This document shows positions 38,871-51,551 of a DNA stretch of 64,000 bases, one piece after another. The notes under the pieces are model-generated. The model worked only from the letters and a program-made list of their open reading frames with translations, was not told the origin of the DNA and made no database searches. The DNA is from Oscheius tipulae (Eukaryota > Nematoda > Chromadorea > Rhabditida > Rhabditidae), in the NCBI GenBank assembly GCA_037178975.1, contig JASJZH010000001.1, forward strand, positions 5,378,501 through 5,442,500, written 5' to 3'. The position numbers and the translations under genes are program-made. Positions within the stretch are counted from its first letter, which is position 1; each line of letters opens with the position of its first letter.

Positions 38871-39553
38871 ATGCCAGCCCTGCCCCGTGTGGACAGAATA
38901 AAGACGGTCTACAGCGCAGCAAAAGGACTGAACTATGCATGGCGCTTCACGGACTACTTGAAACAGCCAATGTACAATGGAGTCTCGAGATATAGCCCAC
39001 AACTTCATCGAATCACATTCCGATTCTGTAAAAAGGACGAGGCAAGTGTCGGAGTGCGGAACTTTATAGAAGGAAACATCGTTAAGTTGGGTAGGTTCAG
39101 TCTTTTTTTTGTGTCAAAATATGGTTTAGGTAAAGAAAACCCCTCCATTGTAATCTATACGCAGCCTGTACGAAATCAAATCCCCATCATTCGAGCCGAA
39201 TATGCGAATGGCCAGGTTATCCAGGTTAATGCGAAAAATATGAGCATGGGAGATGTCGAAAAGGACGTTCAGTTACTATTCTCAAGAAGCGGCAAGGCTA
39301 CTATGAAGCTGGAGAGCAGACAGAATTCACTGGTGCCGTCTATACAGGTACTTTTTGTGTTTTGCATCTACAATTCCCTCTACAAACAAAATAGAAACCC
39401 TGGAAAATGGTCAATTTCCAGGGTGAATGGAATCCAACGACATGGCAGCCATCCGAAATGAATGTAGCCGAGTTCCCGTCTGAACAGTTCTCGCAGCCGA
39501 GGACATGTGATTCGTCCGTCACTGATTATCTCCTTCAACGACGGAATTCCTAG
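38871..39553 (+). CDS. mrpl-43: Mitochondrial ribosomal protein L43 (mL43)
   Basis: Mitochondrial large-subunit protein of the L51/S25/CI-B8 thioredoxin-like family. Exons 38871-39090, 39130-39347 and 39422-39553, all in phase; about 189 residues. Key strings are NGVSRYSPQLHRITFRFCKK, GVRNFIEGNIVKLGKENP, SIVIYTQPV, IIRAEYANGQVIQVNAKNMS and SIQGEWNPTTWQPSEMN, all at the expected positions relative to human MRPL43. The ATG lies 1 nt after a CTTCAG acceptor. Introns are 39 and 74 nt. Confidence 0.92.
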
Positions 39554-39617
39554 TTCGTTTTTCTCTCCCTCTTTTTGTTTGTTATTGTTCAAAAATTTAT
39601 TGAAAAAAATTGATAAA

Positions 39618-42233
39618 TTAGGCATGATACTGTTGTTCCCACTGGGGCCAAGCGGCAGGCAGAGGTTCTTGAGGAGGTACATCGGTAGGCTGAGGCTGCT
39701 GCCAATCAGTCTGTTGAGAAGACGGTGCAAAATTTACAATCGGCTGTGTGTAGACGTTTGCGTCTTGCCAGTTCGGATCCTCCGGGTTGAGGATCTGATG
39801 ATTGGCAACAATATACTCGAACTGATCGCTGTATGGATTCATGAATTTGTAGGCCGAGATCGCACAGGGCAGATAGTCGCTGTTTGTCCGGACACGAAGG
39901 TTCGTCCGCGCCTGTGAATTACTGAAACCGTATCTTGTTTTTTGATCTATTTCAGGCCACAAACCTCATGACATTCATGTAGACCTCGCGAAGGGCCGTT
40001 TCTTCTGTGGGATGTACGAGACTCCACCAGGGTCTGCCCATCATCTGGTCCATACTCAGTCCGAGTAGCTGATTCGCACGACTGTCAATGAAGGTCATCT
40101 TTCCGTCGGCGTCTATCCGCACCGAAAATTGCGAACTTGCCGACGGATCCGCACATATTGGCATGCTGGCAACCTGAAGTCTAGCAATCGCTACCAGACA
40201 GGAGGAAGCAGCCGACTCGATTCCGACCGGAGGAGTGTTTTTTATGTAGCCGGTGCAGTGCATCACCACATAGTTGCCACCTAGATAGGTTTTTGTAACT
40301 CTTCCTATATGACAGCTCTACCATTGTGCTGGAAGACAGGGCGTCGATTGCGTAGTCGATGCAGGGGTTCAAGTGGCCCAGTCCTCATTCGACAGATGAA
40401 TCCGCGGCGACAGCTCATGTGAACTCGGACGCCGGCTTCTCTCTTCACAGTTCCTATTATACAACGCTTTTCTTCTTTATATTCAGAAATACTACCTGTT
40501 TTCAGATCCAGGACCTTGTTTCCGCTGCCATCCGTCCCACAGAGCTGATCTCGGATCTTTTCCTGATCTTCGGGATGGATGAGATCGGCTATATTGTGAT
40601 GGAGCCACTCCTCCTGCTTCAGATTCAACACGGGACCGATGGAATCGGCCACGTAGAGAACCCGCCCCGTTTGACAGCAAACGACGAAGAGGAAACCGTT
40701 GGCGGCTTCCAGTATCAAGTGTTTCAGCTCCTGATCGCTTAAAAATGTCGGCTTGTAGTTACTTTCTTCCTAAATTCGATCAGTTTTTTGAGGTACAAAA
40801 CCTCGCTCACGTTGGCCTGTGGGCCTCGGATCTGTTTCATATGTGAGACGGCCATCCTCAGAATGGTCAACTTGTCCGGCTTGCGACCCAAGGCAGCACA
40901 CTGCGGCACCATTTCGGCCAACTCGTTTATGTAGTGAGTCATCTTGTTCCGTCGTCTTCTCTCAATCTGTGTACGTCTTTTACATTGGATTCATTGAGAG
41001 ACCAACCTCGCTGTGGTTCTCTCTAGCAAATCGTTCCTTATTCTCGCCCAACTCGTCCCCACCATCCATTCGAGCGTATTTGCCTGACGGAATTCCGAGA
41101 TCATCATCGTCCAGACTGAAGTGAGTGCATAATTATATAGGCGTTGGTCAACAGGTAGGCGCGGGTGGGAACCAGGAGGTAAACCCGAGGTCGACTACTT
41201 ATGACAGTATCCTGGACAAGTAAAGTTTCTGGGAGCGAGCATCCAGACACAAATTCAGAGGATCAGTCAGGGAGAGATGGAAAAGGAGTACCTTGTCCAT
41301 AGGCTAGAAAGAGCCGACAGTATGAACTTTTAGCTACTGCTAAAGAAGTTTAAGGTCCTCTGGCCACTTCAAGTCATCTCAATTGCGAAAAACTAGGCTT
41401 GGAAACATCATACACTAGTCCAAAATGTGAATCAGCTTAGTTTCTTCACGAGGATCCATCTAAACTTTTTTTTTCTGGCCAGGAGGCTAACATCGTCTGT
41501 ACAAACAATTAAATTTTTTGAGAGGTACAGGGAAGTCAGACAAGACTCTCGTTCATAGTAACAGGATAATTAGGACATCTGCTAGCAAGGAAGAACTTGG
41601 ACAACGGAACAAAGCCGGTCGGTCAAGATACCGAACAGAAAAGGAAAAGACCACAGCTCATTTGACTATAGAAAACTTAACCTCCATCAAAAACAAGCAA
41701 AGATCGGTCAAAAAACAGTGGCAGGCTGTTCATTATTTCCTTCTCGGATTACAGAGACAAGTAATTGCCACCATAGGGAGGTCACGGAGTCGAAGGAACA
41801 GATTGTTATTTTCTTTATACGCGACTGTACAAAATAAATAGCACAGAGCTCCATAAGATTTCAATCCTAACTCTCTTTATGAGCCCAAAAGACCGAGATT
41901 AACTTTTCACAAGAGTTTTTCCTTGGTTTTCAAGAATAGCCCTTCTAATCTGAATCTTCAGCTGTTCAAAAGGCTATACTCTCTCCTGGTATCAGTTCAA
42001 AGTTCGACAGTTCTGCCAGTCAGTTCAGAGCAGAAACGTGGGAAATGGAAATTCAGAATAGGCGTGGGAGATAAGAGATTCTGGAGAAACCTGGTTTCTG
42101 GAACTAGGAGAAGTAGACTATTGCTTTCAAAAGAACTCAGTATTTTATGGAAGAGAGATGGAAAAGAGAAGCATTGTTTTGCTTACCTGCCACCTCCCGT
42201 CCAGCCGTGCTCCATAAAAGGATCGTGAGACAT
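39618..42233 (-). CDS. aha-1: bHLH-PAS transcription factor ARNT
   Basis: Common dimer partner of bHLH-PAS factors such as AHR, HIF and SIM. Exon 1 (42188-42233) encodes [15 protein letters not shown] and joins, over an intron of about 1.07 kb, to [20 protein letters not shown] at 41115. The bHLH follows: [20 protein letters not shown] and [22 protein letters not shown] holds [19 protein letters not shown] and [17 protein letters not shown] region strings are [16 protein letters not shown] and [11 protein letters not shown], then [20 protein letters not shown] and [20 protein letters not shown]. It ends in a Pro/Gln/Trp-rich tail (stop 39618). The match to C. elegans AHA-1 is close along the whole length. 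Confidence 0.95.
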
Positions 42234-43358
42234 CGTTCGGCGGTCGATGAGATCACTTCCGGTGTGGTTCGCAGTCGGTCAGCCGGTCAATTCCACCTAG
42301 GGGAATGGACGTATAAAACAAACAAACGAGAGCCTCGGTCTCGTCTCTCCCCGCCCTTTCACCAATCGATAGTTGCGTATTGCGAGAGCGAAGGAGTCAT
42401 GGTGTCGCAAATCGACTCTTTTTTAAAGAGCTTGTGGCTAGCTACATAACAGTATTTTACTCGTAAAGAGGCTCTAAAAGTGGACATAATCACATCCCTA
42501 CTCATAGTAAGCCGAGTTAACCAAAGTCACCGAAACATTCAAATTCCCTTCCGCTTTTCGGGTCGAAAACATGATTTGTCGTTTGTAGCGTTCTGCAAAA
42601 TTGTAGCCCTTGATCTGGTCTACATCGTTGCTAAAAATTGCTAAGCTCGAAAATGCTAAATATGAATATGGACGGTTTGTAGTCAGCCTCTGGGAATGGA
42701 ATTCACGCTTAGCGATGTCCTATAAAGTTTTAGGCTAGATCAAACTCTCTAACTTTGTAGAACAAAAAACAGCGAGAAACCTTCGTTATTAACGCGAAAA
42801 ATGAAGGAGGAGTGACGCGTTTGACGGAAATCGAGCCGCAAGTCAAGGTATGAATCAGTCTCGGACCCCAAAGGCCTGCTGGTTAGTCCAAGACTGGCAG
42901 CCTCTTCATTTGCATGCATTAAGACGACCACTTAATTACTGCTTGTCAGCGCAATTGATCGGCCACGAGGACATCTGAGAGACCGTAGCGACTAGACATA
43001 AATATTGGACGATAACCCCAGTAGTTTGAGAACTGAACACTTACCAGAGGGTTTAGAAAACAGGCTTTCTCTCCCAGACGAAGCAGGCGAGAATGACTCT
43101 AATTGGCGCAAGCTGTCACGAAATCATTACCATAAATCTGTAATACAATGAGCTGTCTCTCTCCCTCTGCGAGACGCCTATTATACGTGGCAAGCTGGAA
43201 TAGAATTGCTCTGTATAGACCGAGTAGTCAACTCTATCAAGACTTATATAAACAAAAGATCCAAGTTTCTCGATCAAGAGTCGACGATGGCTCTGGATAC
43301 AAAAACTTCTTGATATGGTCAATATTCATTATCACAGTGGCAAGAGAGGGGTAGGCAG
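42234..43358. other. Upstream region of aha-1
   Basis: About 1.1 kb between the aha-1 start and the 3' end of the cyclo-ligase gene. No supported gene or RNA; promoter of aha-1 and the 3' untranslated region of the cyclo-ligase are expected. Confidence 0.4.
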
Positions 43359-44143
43359 TTATACAGTAAGAATCTCATCAATGGTCACATCTGTATCGGT
43401 TGTCGGAATACTGTCGAGGATCTGTTGTTTGAGAGCGATACCTATGGCATACGGTCGTTTTCCAAAGTGCTTCTCGTGCTCGACGAACCAGCGGTCGTAG
43501 TAGCCCTGAAGTCTCTCTCTCTCTCTATCTGAACGGATTCAGGAGCGATAAGACTGCGCACTCTGATTCCAGGATACCGTAACTCAGAAGTTTGCATGAG
43601 ATGGTGCGCGGATTAACTATCTCCCTGGAACCTACCATCCCGTGCCCAAGTCGCTGTCCGGACAGTGCAAAGGCCAGTCCAGGGGCTATGACCAAGTCCA
43701 ACGGACCTAAAATAGGCGGTTGTATGAATTCTCGACAGAGCACCCGATAAAAAATAGTCTTCCCAGTTTTTGTCCAGCGCCGGCTGACGAATGTTCCAAA
43801 GCGTACAGGGTAGACTCTCAAAAGTTTCAACAGTTGGCAGATGGACCATTCGCATGAGGGTATTTCCTTTTGCAAACTAAAAACATTTCTCGGTTCCAAA
43901 AGACACTACCTGGGGAACATAGACCTGCTTGTTCATGAGAAAAGACTTCCTTATGAGGTCGTCCGTACAGATCTCTCCGGTGGTACTGACAAAGATTGAG
44001 ATTCGTTTGGACTCCTGGAAGCGAGCAGAAGATACGAGTTTTTCGATCAGGACTCGACTCTGACTCTCGATATCATCCTTCTCGACCGACTGAAGCAATG
44101 TCTTCATGGCTTTTCGCAGATCTTTCTTCCAGACGCCAGTCAT
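43359..44143 (-). CDS. 5-formyltetrahydrofolate cyclo-ligase (MTHFS)
   Basis: Converts 5-formyl-THF to 5,10-methenyl-THF with ATP, returning folate to the one-carbon pool. The N-terminus MTGVWKKDLRKAMKTLLQSV is the usual basic helix, followed by ESKRISIFVSTTGEICTDDL, KQVYVPQ, MRMVHLP and then PLDLVIAPGLAFALSGQRLG. The exon junction near 43690-43510 restores the signature GHGMGFYDRWF expected for this family. The gene ends IDEILTV, stop 43359. It starts 232 nt downstream of the ced-12 stop on the same strand. In C. elegans a cyclo-ligase gene sits beside ced-12 (recalled, not checked), so the operon may be conserved. Confidence 0.88.
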
Positions 44144-44374
44144 CCTTCAAACAGTGCATTTTACCGGGGTCAGAACATGTTTTTAAACATTTTGATCTTA
44201 AGCAAAGCTGTAATGACTCAAGAGCTACACCTTTACTGAACACAGCAAAGAACGAAAATGCGATCTTCCACCAGAAGAAGCAATGTAAAAAAGGAGTGGT
44301 ACCTGTGTCGCATTCAAGACAATGGAAGAGATTCAATGGTTTATTCGTAAAGGCATAAGTGATCGTAAAAAAAG

Positions 44375-47300
44375 TCACTCCGAAACAGCTTGTGTGATCC
44401 AGGAGAAGTCTTTGGGTAGAGGAGGGATCACAATGGATTCCAGTGGCTGAGGGACGACCGTCAGTCGAAGACGCAGTTCTGGAAAAGCACTGAAAATATA
44501 CATAACTACCAAGGTACCAATGTTCAAGAGACGGTCGATCTTCTCGTTGGCATCGGGACTCAAAAACTTTTGTCCAATCAACTCATTGAGTCCGTCGAGC
44601 CAGGCGTAGAGAGCATGGTCCGACGAGGAGCCGACAGCCACAATGTCGTGGTCGGTCAGAGTGAGACGAAGAGCTCGAAGGACCGGGGTACCTTTTCGAA
44701 TCGTAGCACCGTCGTCACCGAGTTGGACAGACGTTATGTCTTTGATCAAAACTGAAGTAGGAAATTGAAAAACCGTAACTTGACTTCTACTATGAATGTG
44801 TATGGGGCTTTGGGGCTTTCTAAGACTTTCTATTTTGCCTTGCCCGAATGAAACAACATCTACTGACCTTTCCTGACCTTTCCGATATGACTGACTCCAT
44901 CCACATAGGGATCGACATCAGTTTCTGTCATGATAACGCACTTTTCCGACGCATCCAGTTTCCAGAAACTGTACTGCTCTGAAAAAGAAGTAGTCAAATA
45001 TGGAATATGCCTTGCCTTTGGAAGACTTCCCCTTCTGGATCTTCCGAAAAGTGAAGCCTCTTTTGATAAAGTTTCTCCTATTCTGCCTAACAATTCCTTC
45101 AATCGATGGCTGTAGCTGTGTTTTCAAAATACTGTAGGGTGTTTTTGGAAGTGTTTACAATCTACCTGACAGCCTTGCTCGAAAGCTGGCTATTTTCCCG
45201 CTCAATCTCTTCCGAATGCCAGATTTCTTGCATTTTCCAATAGGGGAAGGCAGCGAAGGCTTCTTCCAGACCGGCTACAGTAGCCGTGAACTTTTCGATC
45301 GCTCTTCGAATCTGTTGTCTGACAACTTTTCCGACCTAGAGTCGTTGTCTCTCCCGGAAAAGGAAACTCTCACCTTGTCAGATTCATCGCTGTTAGCCTG
45401 CATCTCGCGCCAGGTTCGGTGGTACAACTGAACAATGACGGAGAATAAGCTCCCAATAGGATTATTCACCATGAACAGGAACTCTAGGAACTGCTCGACA
45501 GTGTCATTTTCTGAAAAAAAAGCCTGTTTTTTGTAGCTTCAGAATGATATCCTTAGCTATTCAATGGGGCAATTGCTAAAGGAACACCCGAGAGCAGACT
45601 CTTGTTTGGAAAGACTGTCACTTCGAGTACAGAAATTAGTGTTGGATGCGTGAGTGGAGCGAACAGACCATGGATTAGGGTCTGACAGTGAGAAGAAACA
45701 AGCAGTAAATGGTCAGGAACTGTATGATTGTTAGATCCTCAAAGCCAGCCTTTTTGATCCTTGTTGCTTGGATCTTCATCAAGCCTCAGGCGGTTCTTCC
45801 TACCTGTTGGCACGATAGAAAGAAGTTCCGCCAGAATGGTCAGGCAGTTCAAGCACATCGGGACTAAGACCCATCCGCCTCCATTGATCCGCATTGAATT
45901 TTCAGAGACCAGCTGAGAGGTTTTCAATTGTAAGAGTCAAGTACAGTACTCACAACTCGGACATCATCGGAATGCTCGGAGAAGAATCTTGTAAGAGAAA
46001 TGACTCCAAACTGTCCGAGTCGACTCTCAGCGAGAGCTGCTTCCACAGCTGACGGGCTGACACCGCATTCGAGCAGAATTGGTTGGTTCTATAACTCATG
46101 ATGTCTAATTTCTTTGTATACTCACAGTAAGAGTTCGAATCTGTTCCTCAGTCGGATCCTTCTTTATGGCTTCGGTTTCTCGATTGAGGAGGAGTCGTTC
46201 CAAGGGGACCAGTTGCATCATCAGGGATCCGTCTCTCACTCTACAATCCCGAAGAACCGAGCCGCGAATGGCTGAGCGGAACGGGACGGAATCCAGGAGC
46301 TGAAAATATTTTACTGTTCAGTATCTGTATCTACTGATCAAACACTTGCTGTATTTGTACTCATTTGGATAACTTTTCATGAAAAACACTTTTCTGGATA
46401 TTTCGAGGGCAGCGGATGTCTTCCCAAGAAATTGGCATATGCTCGTCGCGCCCTTCCTCACCTCGACAATTTCTGCCTGTATCCGCTCGTTTGAATTCTT
46501 GTGGAAGCTGTTCAGCAGCAAAATTGCTCCTTTATTCACGCCGAGATCGGACTTTTCCAAGTGGCGAATCAGAGATCTGGCTGGTACTTCCGAGAGAACA
46601 ATCCCTTTGGCTTCCTCACTCTCACAGGTGACCAGCTTCTCCATCATTTGGAGCACAATAAGGACGGTGTTTGAGTCTTCACATTTGGCTTGTCCTTTTG
46701 CTAGTATTCAGAAAAAATGATCTTTATTTCACCAACCTATGATCTGGACGGCCAGAGAACGAATAACTCCTGCCGGAACTGTCGTCCAGTTAATGCCATT
46801 CACACCCGTCTCCAGGGCATTGTAGATGGATATAAGGAGCAGATGGAGATGTCGGGGGTTCCCTTTTACAGACTCTGTTTCCAGCAGCTCGTAGAGATGG
46901 AGTATCGAGGAAACCTCGTAGAAGGATTGCACAAAGATTGGATCCTGGAAAATGGCATTATTCTACCCTAAACTCTTTTCTTTCACTAAATCTACAATAC
47001 TTTTTTCATTTAAAAGCTCAGAAGTTTCTAAACAAGAAAACACTTACCATAGTATGCTGCGACAAGCGTAGCAGAGCCGACTCCAGAACATCTCCAGCCT
47101 GGTAGAGATGCGACTTCAGTTTGGCAGCGTAGTATCGCTGAAAGTACTGTTTTATGACGTTTTATTAACCTACTGGAGCACAGGTCATCGTGAGAAGGAA
47201 GCCGTGTTGTAGCAGATGAAGAGTCTCCTGCGATACAAACAATTTTGTCTCATCTAGAAGGGCGAACGCCTCCGTCTCTGGCAACTTCAGATCGTCAGCC

Positions 47301-47572
47301 GTCCTCCTCACAATGTCTTCGATCTTTTCCGTCTTAAATAGCTAGATTCCTATTATCTTTCTTTATTCCCGCACATTCTTGTTGATTGTGGTGTAGGTGG
47401 AGCTGGCCACGAGTGTTCCCACGGCAGGATTCCAGTCTGTCATCGTCTCATCCACAATTACTGCTCCCTACAAAGACTTAGTCTCCAAGTTTGCAGAAAT
47501 TACCTTGACAACACCCTCCTCCAGCTTCATGTCCTTCGGCTGGAGGCTTTTTACCGAGGTGTGGAACGACAT
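44375..47572 (-). CDS. ced-12: ELMO-family engulfment protein CED-12
   Basis: ELMO scaffold that works with a DOCK180-type exchange factor to activate Rac in cell-corpse engulfment and migration. The C-terminal PH region matches ELMO1: SDHALYAWLDGLNELIGQKF, then EKIDRLLNI and the proline-rich end VIPPLPKDFSW. Upstream, VQLYHRTWREMQANSDE matches the helix before the PH domain, and several helical ARM-like exons (for example MCLNCLTILAELLSIVP) fill 45.5-47.5 kb. Stop at 44375. The start is uncertain: ATG at 47572 (MSFHTSVKSL) follows a CTTTCAG acceptor by 28 nt, but an in-phase exon near 47650-47690 (VGFGGQTKATD) could extend it. The middle of the protein is divergent and was not resolved exon by exon. 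Confidence 0.85.
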
Positions 47573-48152
47573 TTCGTCCAGAAATAGGGGAAGAACTGAA
47601 AGTGAGCCAGAGATTCGATGAGTCACAGCTTTTCCCGCTAACTCACAATCAGTCGCTTTTGTTTGACCTCCAAAACCGACCTGTTATCGAACAGCAGACC
47701 CACGAGTAGGAGAAAAAGGTATACAATGGCGCTGATAAGAACGTCTTTACTCACATTGAAACTTGCTCAAATTATATAAATTTCGATTTTGCTTTATAGT
47801 TGGGGAGGAGGAGAATGAAGAAGACAATATAGGATCACATTTGCAGGGATTGGATACACATGAGGCGACACAGAAGCGCTCGGACGCCAATTCACTGGGA
47901 CGCCATTTTGGAGGCACAATAGGAACAAGACGGGGGAGAAAGGGTTAGCAAACTGACAGTAGGAAATACATCTCTAGGAATAAATCATTGTGTGTGGAAG
48001 GAGCAACTTGGAATACACGCAATCGACATACACAATGGTAAAACAATGTATATAACAATAATATAAGTTAGCAGATAGGTCGAGAAAGAATGACTAATTT
48101 GTGTGGGGGGCGGAGAGCGCGAGAGAATGGAACCGTATGGGTAAAAAATGGA

Positions 48153-49723
48153 TTACTTTTGAGCAATCTGGCCGGGAGTCTTTCGCCTACGACGACGGAA
48201 ACAACAGCATTTGACCTCGCCCGACTGTGCATCAACTCGATCAGCATTGCGTTCTTCAACGCCTTCGCCAGCATTGGAGTTGATCACCTGAAAGCACCCA
48301 ATTTCCGAAAGTCTTATTGAACCGAATGGCGTCCCTAGCGACAAAAGAAAGAAAGAAGACGAACCTGGGTCGATCCAAAAGGTGCTGGCTGGCTGCTCGG
48401 CTTCAGAACGTCCGGTCTTTTGCTATCCTTGCTCTCGGGATTGTGAAGCGATCCAGAAGGTGTAGACTAAAAAAATGGGATTAAGTTAAACACAAAACAG
48501 CCTACCACGTTGTTAATGCGCTCGGACCAGTCGAATGCAAAGTCGTAGGTTGCTCCCAAACGGTCGAGGACGGCCTTGAAAAGATTGTAACAGAAGTCGT
48601 AGTCGGGCGTCTCGAAGAAGTCCAGGCGACGAGCGTAGCGCAGATACTGTGCAAACTCGTCCGGATAGCCCTCGCAGAGCACCTCAATCGGCGTCTGGCG
48701 CTTGGTGTCGCCAATTTTCTGGTAGCGTTCTTTCAGAGTGTCCGCCTGAAGAGGACGATGATTTGCGCAAAGGAGGGAGAAACGAACCTTGAGACCCTGC
48801 CAGGGTAATGATCCTCGAAGGAAGTACATGAACATGTGTCCAAGCGCCTCGAGATCATCTCGCCGGGACTGTTCCTTACCCAGATGGGTGTTGATAGACA
48901 TGTAGCGAGCCGTACCCGTCAAAGACTTGTGCTCTCGATAGGCAATGTGTTTTCCTAAAATTCGAAGGTTGTAACCTCGCCCAAAAAGCGGACAAACCTG
49001 TATCACAGTCAATATACTCTTTGGCCAATCCGAAGTCAATAATGTGAAGGATGTGCTGTTTTCTCGTGGAATGTCGGCCGATTAGGAAGTTCTCCGGCTT
49101 TACGTCGCGATAGATCAGATGTTTCGTGTGCACGTATTCTATTCTCCTGATCTGAACAAACAGTTTTAGTACATGAGAAAGAAAGACAAGCTTACAAGTT
49201 GCATTGCAATCATCGCCACGGTCTTGAGGGAGAAATGACGTTCGCACAGATCGAAGAGGTCCTCGAGCGAGTGGCCGAGCAGCTCCATGACCAGCGCATT
49301 GTATTTTCCACATGGACCGAAATAGTGAACTTGAGGAAGACCCTCTGGAATAAACTATGGTAAAATAACAAGAATAAAATCGTACCCGCTTGACCGAGGA
49401 GCTTGTAGAATCGGTACTCAAGGTGGAGCTGTGGTGCTTTGCTCTTCATCGGCTCCAATTTGATGGCAACGTGCTCATTGTTGTAGAGATTCTTTCCTAA
49501 ACGTAGCTCTCCAAAATTTCCACATCCGATCTTCTTGCCGACCTGAACCTACAATTTTAGACACAAATTGACTCGTAGCTATGCATTAGTACAGGTTCAA
49601 ATGCTTACAACATAGACAAGGTAGTCCAAAACGCACCTTGAAGTTCGGTCCGACCATAAGGACTCCATTGTTGGGATTTGTCGAAGTGGATCCAGAAGAA
49701 CTAGGTCCTCGTGCATTCGTCAT
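48153..49723 (-). CDS. csnk-1: Casein kinase 1 gamma
   Basis: Membrane-anchored Ser/Thr kinase; in C. elegans CSNK-1 regulates polarity and phosphoinositide signalling. Order of motifs: glycine loop [26 protein letters not shown], then [17 protein letters not shown], catalytic [24 protein letters not shown], and the CK1 signature [20 protein letters not shown] with [19 protein letters not shown]. The C-terminus [16 protein letters not shown] is the palmitoylated tail typical of the gamma class and absent from other CK1s. The start at 49723 ([10 protein letters not shown]) is preceded by an in-frame open stretch to an acceptor at about 49796, treated as 5' untranslated. It is the first of three minus-strand genes (csnk-1, ced-12, cyclo-ligase). 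Confidence 0.95.
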
Positions 49724-51551
49724 TGCTGTTGGCGCCCAGTTAGAAAGGCCCGACAAAAACGCCTGCCGGGGACGGAGTGCGGTGGAGGCCCGTCTAAAAA
49801 ATGGCACTTGAATGAGTTGCAAGAAGTCTCAAGGCAAGACTATCACAGATACATCAAAAAGGCAGGACAAGACACAACATCACATTGTATAGCAGTTGTA
49901 CATTTACAAATCAGTTGAAATACACAAGCCTGCGCATACAATTATTCTACCTATCACGCTCAGGTGGCGGATTATCTCGCTTTTCCATGCGCAGGAGCAA
50001 CATAATTTTTACCGGACTGAATTCGTCATAACATACAGGACAGACACCCTGAACCGTAAAAATAGAATACATTTGCGGCTGGATGATAAGGATTTATCGC
50101 AGCAGAGGATGGCAAATCGTTCGCGATACAAAAAGGTGAACGGGACATATGATCTCGAGTTGACCTTCAATGAAAAGGGCGTAGTACACCATGCTGTCTT
50201 TGAATCAATGAGAGCAGAAAAGTTAACAGGGAACGCAAAGTTTTTAACTGTTTCCGGCGTGAAATTCTTCTTAGTGAGCGAAACAAAGGTCTCTTGGGAA
50301 TATGCGGCTATTCAACTGTGGTTTCTAACAGCAAAATTTATAATTCGAACAACTCTCGGATAAGCTAAAAAGAACGGAAAATAAGTCCAACTATGGCCAC
50401 CAATTGCGGTAAGTGTTATGTGTCACTTATCTAGCAGTCTCATTAGCATTATCAACGTCATGATCTACGATTTGCCGTTGGCCTGCTTCATTTTGTCCTC
50501 TAACAGAAACAAACTAGATGAAGGCGATGAAATTAATATATTGAAATGAAAAAACAGGTGAAAAGTCAGAAAGAGGTGGAAAGAGGAGATTCTCTAAAGA
50601 CAAGTAATCCATCGCACACCAGAATCGAGCGCACGCGTCGCGCGACCGCTCGCCTCAGAGCCCATTCCAAGCAAACAAATCCAAAAGGCAACAGCCTATC
50701 GAAATTCTTGAGCAATAAGAATATCACACAAAGGCATGTTTTGGCATGACAACCGTTTCTAATGAGGGAAAAACAACTGTCTGCAGGTATGGCTTTTGGC
50801 CAAGACAAGCCTTTTGCGGTGCCATAAGGCGAAAACATGTCAGGAATTTTCAAAGAATGGAGAAAAAGAAACGAAACTAAATTCGAACAGGAACAAGTTC
50901 GCGCACGTTTTTGAACCTCGCGGGAAACCCGTATTTCGTCTTTTAATTTTCTTGGAGTGAATATACTATTTCCTAGCCCTATACAGTCGAACGTCTCCTG
51001 AAATTAGCATCGAAACAATGCCATTTTACAAGGACTAAGACTGAGCAGAAATAAACAAAATAGGCGAGAGTTATTATCAGATAGTGACAGCAGAAGCCCT
51101 ATCTTTCCAAAGAACTTGTGCTGAAACAACGTATTTTTCGAACTGGATCTGTGAGCAAAAATCTGCGTTGGCGGCGAGACTCGTCTGATACACTGCCTAG
51201 CAACGGCCGGATTAGGTGTGAACTCCGGAGATTGACTGCATGACTGGGCAAAAAGATGACTATCACCTCTTCCGCTTTTGATAGCTAGAATTCGAGGGAA
51301 AAATTAAAAAAAGTCTGTGGGAAAATGCTGCCAGCCTCCCGGAACACGATAAACACACACGCTGAAAGTGCGTTGAAGGAGAGCGCAAACAGACGGATTT
51401 TGTGAAGGCAATCTTGAGTGAAAAATGACTGAAGACAAGAATAAGATACTTCTGTGGACGGGAAGTGGATATATGTGGATACCCTTAGTGTATAGTCAGA
51501 ACAGGAACATAGAAACAGTGCTGTAGAGATTTTTCAGAATATGAATCATGA
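49724..51551. other. Upstream region of csnk-1, no gene supported
   Basis: About 1.8 kb. A 155-codon plus-strand frame at 49896-50363 has no domain, no splice signals and AT-type composition, so I do not call it. No RNA gene was seen. Promoter elements of the csnk-1 transcription unit probably lie here. Confidence 0.4.

Noticed and set aside
49896..50363. 155-codon plus-strand frame
   Set aside because: No family resemblance, no splice or leader signals, and composition like flanking non-coding DNA.
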